Source: Saccoglossus kowalevskii (taxonomy: Eukaryota > Hemichordata > Enteropneusta > Harrimaniidae). From it: 35,371 nt of DNA. The DNA lies in the NCBI RefSeq assembly GCF_000003605.2, contig NW_003105174.1, positions 1-35,371 of the forward strand. The letters are read 5' to 3'. The position numbers were made by a program, and so were the translations under genes. This document shows positions 29,342 through 35,371 of the stretch, in pieces. A model generated the notes under the pieces. The model did no database searches and had not been told where the DNA came from. It was given only the letters and a program-made list of their open reading frames with translations. Numbering within the stretch: position 1 is the first letter of the stretch; each line of letters starts with the position of its first letter.

Positions 29342-30125
29342 ATGACTAAGTGTAGTGATTGCGGATCATCTAGGAATGTTGATTTAACACATGACGGATT
29401 GCACCTTTTCAAAAAGTTTAGAGATAAAAGCTCATCTGATAAAAATGCACAACGTAACAAAGTACAACTACAGTGGAGCAGCAGCTTTATGAAATACAAC
29501 AGCAAGTTAGCTGTTTACCAGGTCTCCTTGGAAACATACACGAAATTAAAGAATCACAAGTGAGCAAATCTCTAGAATTCTTCAACACACTTGTTGAGGA
29601 AATGCGCGGTAAAATTACGACCTCGAACATACCAACAACAACCAACTACAACAGGTGAGTTCCGATCTTACTAGACGTGTAAGTGAATTAGAAAGAGTCC
29701 AAGAAGAACAATATCAGTTCAGCCGAAGGGAAAACATCGAAATCCATGGAATACAAAAAATACAGAACTAAAATACAAACGACATTGCAATAAAAGTTAT
29801 ACAGAAGATATAACCAGATATAACAAGTGATGATATAGAAGTAACACATCGTAATGGTGCAATTGATAGTAACAACATAAAACAAAGAGCAATTATTGTT
29901 AGAATTGCAAACGGCAAAAACGTAATAAGGTTTACCGTGAGAGGAAAAAGATTAAAGATACAAACAATTACGTTAGGATTTGCCGGAAATAATATAATTT
30001 ATATCAATGAAAACTTGACGTCAAATAAACGCAACCTTCTTGGAAAAGTCAACGGGAAACGGAAGCAGCAAAGATATAAATTTTTATGGACTTATAATGG
30101 GAATATCTATGTAAAGAAAGAATAG
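29342..30125 (+). pseudogene. LINE ORF1 (Baculo_FP-like nucleic-acid-binding protein), frameshifted
   Basis: Three frames are needed. 29342-29563 begins MTKCSDCGSSRN, a possible remnant of a zinc finger. 29473-29658 is a helical stretch (NIHEIKESQVSKSLEFFNTL). 29645-30125 reads RRVSELERVQEEQYQFSRRE then NIEIHGI, later NIIYINENLTSNKRNLLGK, and ends RYKFLWTYNGNIYVKKE. This end, with INENLT and a W-x-x-NG-x-I-x-V block, is the domain shared by many LINE ORF1 proteins and baculovirus FP25K. Two in-frame TAA stops lie near 29770 and 29812. The start at 29342 is chosen as the first Met of the first frame and is uncertain. Confidence 0.78.
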
Positions 30126-30221
30126 TCTGAGTATTGCATGAATATACTACTAGCAAGTATATGCAAGTAATTTTTATTTTATTTGTTTTCATGCAACTGC
30201 CACCAAAACAAATGTATTTAA

Positions 30222-30990
30222 AGTTTCCTGCAATAGCTATTCTGTATCCGATTTCAATCAAAAATTTCCCGAGCTTAATAATAATAGCAGTGTACTTTCC
30301 ATATCTAGTATCAATACTAGATCACTAAAAGGGCATTTTGACGACGTTAGAGAAGTATATGAAGAGTGCATTGAAAGACATTTCAAATTTATTGCATTGA
30401 CAGAAATCTGGCAAGTTGATAACAAAGACCAATACATGTTACAAAACTATTCATTAGAAATTAAAAAGGGGGATTGTGGGAAGGGTGGGGGTGTTGGAAT
30501 CTACGTTCACTCATCTATAAATTATAATATTCTCAATGATATCTCAGTTACAAGTGGTGAGTCCTTGTGGTTGGAATTTATTGAAAAAGGGAAATACTAC
30601 TGTTGGGAGTAATTTATGATACTAACGAGGAATCTTTTGATTGTCTTGATAGCACAATAAGTGATATCAACCATAAATATAGTGGCTGTATCTTAGTTGG
30701 TGATTTCAACATTGATCTAAAAAAAAAAACCTCTAGTATATCCAATAAACTTTTTAACGCCCTCGCATGTCTGCACTTCGAAAAAGTTATCAAAATTCCC
30801 ACTCGTGTAACTGAGACATCACAGACTTATAGATGATCTTTATACAAATATGAGTAGTAAATGTATTCTCTCCGGTGAAATTGCTGCTGATATCTCAGAT
30901 CATTTACACAATTTTACAATATTAAATACAACCCATATTTTATCACAAAACATTAACAATACATTAACCAGAGATTTTTCAAAAATATAA
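30222..30990 (+). pseudogene. LINE ORF2: apurinic endonuclease domain, frameshifted
   Basis: The first frame carries VLSISSINTRSLKGHFDDV (N-terminal Asn motif), FIALTEIW (catalytic Glu) and GGGVGIYVHSS. After a frame change near 30603 come ILVGDFNIDL (Asp/Asn motif) and KVIKIPTRVT. After another near 30836 comes ISGEIAADISDHLH-like sequence with the catalytic SDH near 30895-30903. All motif blocks of the AP endonuclease of Jockey/CR1-type LINEs are present in order. It would nick the target DNA for target-primed reverse transcription. Confidence 0.9.
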
Positions 30991-31640
30991 AACTGTTGAT
31001 TTTGTTAATAACATTCGAAATGCATCATGGGAGAATGTTTTGACTTGCAATGATGTGAATCAGGCATATCGAAATTTTAGCCAGACATTTCTCGAAGTCT
31101 CAGGAAAACATGCACCATTAAAATCGAGGGGTAAAGGTAAACGTTGAAATAAGGACAAGCCTTGAATAACTAAATCAATTAGGAAGTCGATTAAATAAGC
31201 ATACACTTTACAATAAACTTGTCAGCAATGATTTTAGTGAACCATTACACACTCATTATAAAAAATATAGAAATATTCTTACGAAAGTACTGAAAAAATA
31301 AAAAAAAACTACACTACACAACTGTTTTCATTGCAAGTCAGAACAACATGAAGGAAACATAGGCCACTATAAATGATTTACTTGGTAACAACAAAAACAC
31401 AAATTTAAAGGTACCAAGTCAGCTGAATGTGGTGTCTGGCAATGAGACAATTACCCATACCCATCTACAGGACATTGTACAAGATTTTAATCACTTTTTT
31501 GTAAATGTAGGCAAAAACCTTTCAAAAACAAAAACCTCATTGTCAAGTAGCGACTTTCGTTCTCATTTACACACTTCACCTTCATATTCATTCATTCACA
31601 CAAAAAAGGAGGATATGGGAAATTTTGCCTATAATTAGTA
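30991..31640 (+). pseudogene. LINE ORF2: linker between endonuclease and RT
   Basis: In mixed frames this reads TVDFVNNIRNASWENVL, FLEVSGKHAPLKSR and SNDFSEPLHTHYKKYRNILT, then (31429-31638) ITHTHLQDIVQDFNHFFVNV followed by GKNL. These are the usual blocks of this region (APLK, the K-x-Y-RN-L stretch, FFVNVG). At about 31615-31635 it jumps to LPIISKLFEK, so the first RT blocks (roughly 100 residues) are deleted. Confidence 0.8.
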
Positions 31641-32480
31641 AATTATTTGAAAAAAGTATGAATAAACAGCTAGTTAAATATTTTGATAGTCATAACATGT
31701 TCTACGAACACCAATATGGTTTTAGAAAAAACACAGTACAAAGATCTCGCTCATTAGCTTGACTCAATATCTACTTCACGAAATTGACCAGGGAAATTTC
31801 ACTGTTGGGCTCTTCATAGACTTCTCTAAAGAATTTGACAGTATCAATCACAATATCTTACTTGCCAAACTTGACCATTATTGTGTTAGGGGGTTAACTT
31901 TGAAATTGCTCACCAGTTATCTTGCCTCTAGGAGTCAGTTTGTTGGCATTCACAACATTCAATCAACAAATTTGCCAATATCATGTGGAGTCCTACAGGG
32001 TTCCATATTAGGACCAACTTTATTTCTTATATACATCAATGATATCTACACTTCTTCAGATATTTTTATTTTCAGGCTTTATGCAGACTAGAATTTATTT
32101 TACACAATTAAAAATACTAATAATCTTAATTTACACTTCCTAAATGATGAAGTGACCAAGGTTACAGAGTGGTAGGATGCCAACAAGCTGACTATAAACG
32201 CAGCCAAAACCCAATATTTAGTAACCAGTAGCAGTAAGAGAAATATAACATCATCTGGAGTTCTCTCACTGAATAACACAACAATTCACGAAACAGATGG
32301 TGCATCATTCATTGGTATCACAATACATAAGAACTTATTATGGAAAAACACATCTTGGGGGGTCAAAGAAAACATCAGCAGACTTACGAGTATTTTCCTT
32401 AAACTTCGTTATATTGTTCCTCAATCTATTCTTGTTATGATTTATAATGCTCTGATACTCTCCCGTATTTCATATGGATT
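31641..32480 (+). pseudogene. LINE ORF2: reverse transcriptase with the active site broken by a stop
   Basis: MFYEHQYGFRKNTV leads into the 31759-32091 frame: VGLFIDFSKEFDSINHNIL (motif A Asp), SCGVLQGSILGPTLFLIYIN followed by DIY (motif B) and IFRLYAD-stop, where the second Asp of the YADD/FADD active site is replaced by TAG at 32089-32091. The frame carries on with NLFYTIKN, then W-stop-DANKLTINAAKTQYL and ASFIGITIHKNLLWK, as expected for the thumb. Further downstream, LRYIVPQSILVMIYNALI also fits. The enzyme cannot be active. Family: Jockey superfamily, CR1/L2-like, by motif reading only. Confidence 0.9.
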
Positions 32481-32900
32481 AGAGGGGTATGGAGTAATAC
32501 CTATACTACTTATTACCAAACGCTTCAGCGTGGTATTAAGAATTTGTTTTCAGGGGTGGGTGATACCAAGGTGGAAAATAATTGAACATATGTGGGTAAT
32601 TCCTGGAATTGCAATAGAGAGTGTTCAGGCCGAAGTACAATATATAGTGTTTTCATGTTTTGTCTGATATTTCTGTGGTATTTTGCTGCTGTAACTAATG
32701 CAAGATTTGTTCTGAAATGTATTATGTGCACTCAAGGGTTATTCGCGCACCTCGTTATTCGTTTGAATACAATGGTGAAGGATTGGCATTATGGAACGTC
32801 GTCCGATCTCGTTTCGAAGTCAGTCATACCACGGTTCTTTTTAGTAACCGTGGTCATACGTAGTTTAAATTTATGTTGAAGTTAAAAGTTTCTCCACAGA
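32481..32900 (+). pseudogene. Probable C-terminal tail of the LINE ORF2
   Basis: In one frame YYVHSRVIRAPRYSFEYNGE, then GLALWNVV, and SHTTVLFSN (about 32715-32850) resemble the C-terminal WN block after RT. Other ORFs here (76 and 95 codons plus, 68 codons minus) are shadows. The 3' end is not marked by a clear tail or target duplication. Confidence 0.4.
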
Positions 32901-33755
32901 ATTGTGCATTGGCAAGCATGCCGTGCAACTGCGGTACTCCAACGACGGGATGACTTTCGTCGACAACAGTCGTTGCTGAGCTGCATGCTACAACTTCACT
33001 TCACCTTGTGATGTTGCTTCCTATCCGTGGATTGAATGAATCTTGATTACCGGTTAAAATGTTGCTCATTTGGCGTTGGTAATCTTTATTTGGAACCTGA
33101 TAACGCCGCAACGTCGCCAGTAGAAACCTTCCGGTATTTCGATGTTGATGGTTGTGCCTCCATGGCAATCGTTAATTTTACTGTTGGGGGGGGGGGGGGT
33201 TCCGAGAGCCCTTCAGGGTTTATAAAAATCAGTTTTCAGGTGGTCAACATACATCAAATTCTCTCAATCGTAGTATTTCAGGTTATGTACACCTAACATG
33301 CTAAACATTTCGCTGAACGATTTGAACCGGATAAAAAATAGCAGACGCAAAGTTGTTTACAAAATAAAAACAAGCCGGTAGGCTGTTTGGCGATCCGCTC
33401 CGCTCAAAAACAAGCAACATGTGTTCAGCTGTTGTCATATAGTACGACATTAACGTGAAGCTAACGTCGGTTTATAACTAAAACCGGGCACCGTGAACGA
33501 AGTTCGCAAAAAAACATCCAGCCTTTAGAAGTCATTTTATTTTATTGCTAGGACGTATTCTGCTGTTAAATTTATTATTTCCAACCGTTTTGCGATATTA
33601 TTTTTTACATTCCATTCAAAGTTCAAAGTTGCGTTGGGATCACGTTGATACAATGTAACATAGTCGGCGTCGGTGATTTCTTACCTGTGTGCAACGTAGC
33701 CAAAATAAAAGGCATGATCATTTGAACACTACTATTACAAGACTGGTATGAGGTA
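32901..33755. other. No gene recognised; contains a 14-base G run
   Basis: A run of 14 G lies at 33186-33199 inside an 86-codon ORF without a motif. I see nothing else that can be named. Confidence 0.45.
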
Positions 33756-34184
33756 ATAAATTTGGGGCGTAAGTATCCAAAAAACAGTTTTTTCTGTTTT
33801 CCAATTAATGATGGTACGACCTGCCTGTTAAGTATGAACAAAATCAGCCAAGCCAAAAAAAATCACAGAAGAGTTAAAAGCCGTTGCTGGCAAAAACTTT
33901 GGGGTCAATTGTCTTAGTAATGAAAATAGACAAAAACAATTTTTTTTGCCCACACTCAAGCCCAGTAGAGTGAGCTACGTCCGTGTTTTTTAATCATAGA
34001 AATGTAGGGTATGATACATTTGGCGCGAAGGTATTCAACAAAATAAGTTTTTAACTGTTGTCATGGAAACGGTGGGCCAGAATTTGTTTTCAGATTTTAA
34101 AACCTAACTAGAGTGAAGGTGTGACTTGCCTGCCAAGTTTGAACCAAATCAGCCCAGCCGAAAAAATCACAGAAGAGTTAAAAA
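33756..34184. repeat. Two diverged direct repeats (33756-33880 and 34014-34184)
   Basis: Both units run from an ATAxATTTGGxGCG start to a shared end, AATCACAGAAGAGTTAAAA, and share GACxTGCCTGxxAAGTxTGAAC followed by AAATCAGCC. The second has about 46 bp more in the middle. Such degenerate blocks resemble interspersed repeats of marine invertebrates. Noncoding. Confidence 0.7.
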
Positions 34185-34973
34185 GTCATTTTGTTTAGCT
34201 GTCGCACTTCTGATCCTCATCTGGTTGGGGCTATAATTGTGTTCAGTACTGAGAGGATGATTATTCCAGCCTAACTGAAAACTCCCTCAACACGTGTGGA
34301 TACGTGGGATGAATACATAATGCAAACAAAATTTATCAAATGGATTGAATAGATCAAGTATTATATTTTGTGTCATTACTGAAAATTGTTCAGAGTAATG
34401 CTCTACACAGCAACTGTAAATATACTGATGTAATTCAATGCAACGGTTAAATACTGAAGAACCAGTGATGTGAGATTCTCTGTGTTCTTCCCTGTGGGAT
34501 ATCAAGAATGCTGCAGTCTTGGCGTTTTCTTTCCCATAGTCGGAGCTCATCCTTGATGGTACTCTATATATATGCTGTGAATGTGGATTTTCAATCGTTG
34601 AACAGTTATAGCAGATAATGACATTAGTTTTTAAATATTAAGTACATCGGAAATATAGCACATATAATAGCCTATATTATGCTCTTGAAAATGAAAAATG
34701 GCCGAATATTTCTCGAATATAAGTACAGTATTACTGTAGATATCATTATTTTCATTATAATTATTAAAAATTCTTTTGTATGGGAGTCGTCACACCTATT
34801 ACATGGAAAAGAACCGAAGCAAGTGTGACGTCGTCAAAAACAACAAAACAAAAAGTTACATAATTGGCCATATAAATGTAATCACTAATTTAACTGAACA
34901 TCTGAAAGTTGGCTAATTAAAGCAAGGCACAGCATCGGCTATGGAACGCCGTCACTGTCTTATGTGGTTGTCA
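34185..34973. other. No gene recognised
   Basis: A minus ORF of 87 codons (34550-34287) shows no motif. The rest is AT-rich without repeats. Confidence 0.45.
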
Positions 34974-34977
34974 CTAA

Positions 34978-35371
34978 GTATATGGCGACATTGTTTCAAT
35001 ATATGATGGTGTGTTTTCAATATACGATGACAAAACGTTTATATATGGTGTCGTTTGACCAATATATGGCGACATTGCTTCTATATATGATGGTGTGTTT
35101 TTAATATATGATGACAAAACGTTTATATATGGTGACGTTTGACCAATATATGGCGACATTGTTTCAATATATGATGGTGTGTTTTCAATATACGATGACA
35201 AAACGTTTATATATGGTGTCGTTTGACCAATATATGGTGACATTGCTTCTATATATGATGGTGTGTTTACAATATATGATGACAAAACGTTTATATATGG
35301 TGTCGTTTGACCAATATATGGTGACATTGCTTCTATATATGATGGTGTGTTTTCAATATATGATGACATTA
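34978..35371 (-). repeat. 84-bp satellite made of four 21-bp subunits, with an open minus frame
   Basis: The 84-bp unit repeats 4.7 times up to the right edge and is itself four 21-bp subunits, each with CATATAT. Because both periods are multiples of three and one minus frame has no stop, a 131-codon frame (35369-34974) stays open. It encodes 28-residue units such as MSPYIGQTTPYINV followed by LSSYIENTPSYIEA, i.e. seven-residue repeats with a central PYI or SYI. It begins beyond the window. It may be only a satellite by-product. Differences between units include silent and conservative changes as well as replacements, so selection cannot be judged by eye. Confidence 0.9.

Noticed and set aside
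29650-29660. CAG|GTGAGT, a perfect 5' splice consensus in LINE ORF1
   Set aside because: It lies in continuous ORF1 coding sequence that reads through it in frame. No matching acceptor or exon structure supports splicing.
1-35371. CRISPR array, bacterial operon or phage content
   Set aside because: The tandem arrays have no unique spacers, the coding remnants are eukaryotic retroelements, and there is no operon-like gene packing.

Overview
The window looks like accessory, repeat-dominated DNA from an animal nuclear genome, most likely a marine invertebrate. A mollusc-like or other lophotrochozoan source is plausible, but the sequence does not settle the phylum. It is AT-rich, has at least five minisatellite or satellite arrays, and carries decayed Gypsy (Ty3-type) LTR retrotransposons, an L1-type LINE and a Jockey/CR1-like LINE. 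I see no intact host gene, no rRNA or tRNA gene and no CRISPR array. Nearly every recognisable protein is a broken retroelement remnant.

Layout. 1-6.9 kb: a 49-bp array at the left edge, a strict 31-bp satellite (24 units), a G-rich degenerate array, and an inverted pair of a roughly 280-bp repeat. 7.7-8.5 kb: first copy of a long dispersed repeat (blocks A and B). 8.9-11.0 kb, minus strand: an env-bearing Gypsy relic in which the protease end and pol linker run straight into an envelope gene of the baculovirus-F/errantivirus type. RT, RNase H and integrase are missing, and the envelope frame is split by a block holding two perfect heat-shock elements and a TATA box. 11.4-13.5 kb: a segment bounded by 121-bp inverted repeats. 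13.8-21.6 kb, minus strand: a second Gypsy element reading LTR-like end, tRNA-Lys-type primer-binding site, gag, a 2.4-kb interruption, zinc knuckles, protease, RT, RNase H and integrase. Its pol part lies between two inverted arms built on a 22-bp period, an architecture like that of foldback elements.

21.7-26.5 kb: a degenerate interspersed repeat, a 44-bp array, a minus-strand L1 relic (ORF1 fragment, endonuclease fused in frame to the RT C-terminal region) interrupted by a short nonautonomous repeat, and one unrecognised 126-codon plus-strand ORF. 26.6-29.1 kb: the second copy of the A/B repeat, broken into two parts around 1.35 kb of unexplained sequence. 29.2-32.9 kb, plus strand: a nearly full-length but frameshifted LINE (ORF1 of the Baculo_FP-like type, AP endonuclease, linker, RT). 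33.7-35.4 kb: a two-unit duplication and an 84-bp satellite (4 x 21 bp) whose minus-strand reading frame stays open to the right edge.

How the parts relate: the coding pieces belong to four separate transposons that have decayed and nested in each other. They do not form a host operon or pathway. The parts most worth a second look are the heat-shock-element block inside the envelope relic, the 22-bp-period inverted arms around the Gypsy pol, and the satellite with an open PYI-heptad frame. All homology calls come from reading motifs by eye. Repeat boundaries are good to a few bases for tandem arrays and to about 10-20 bases for dispersed repeats.
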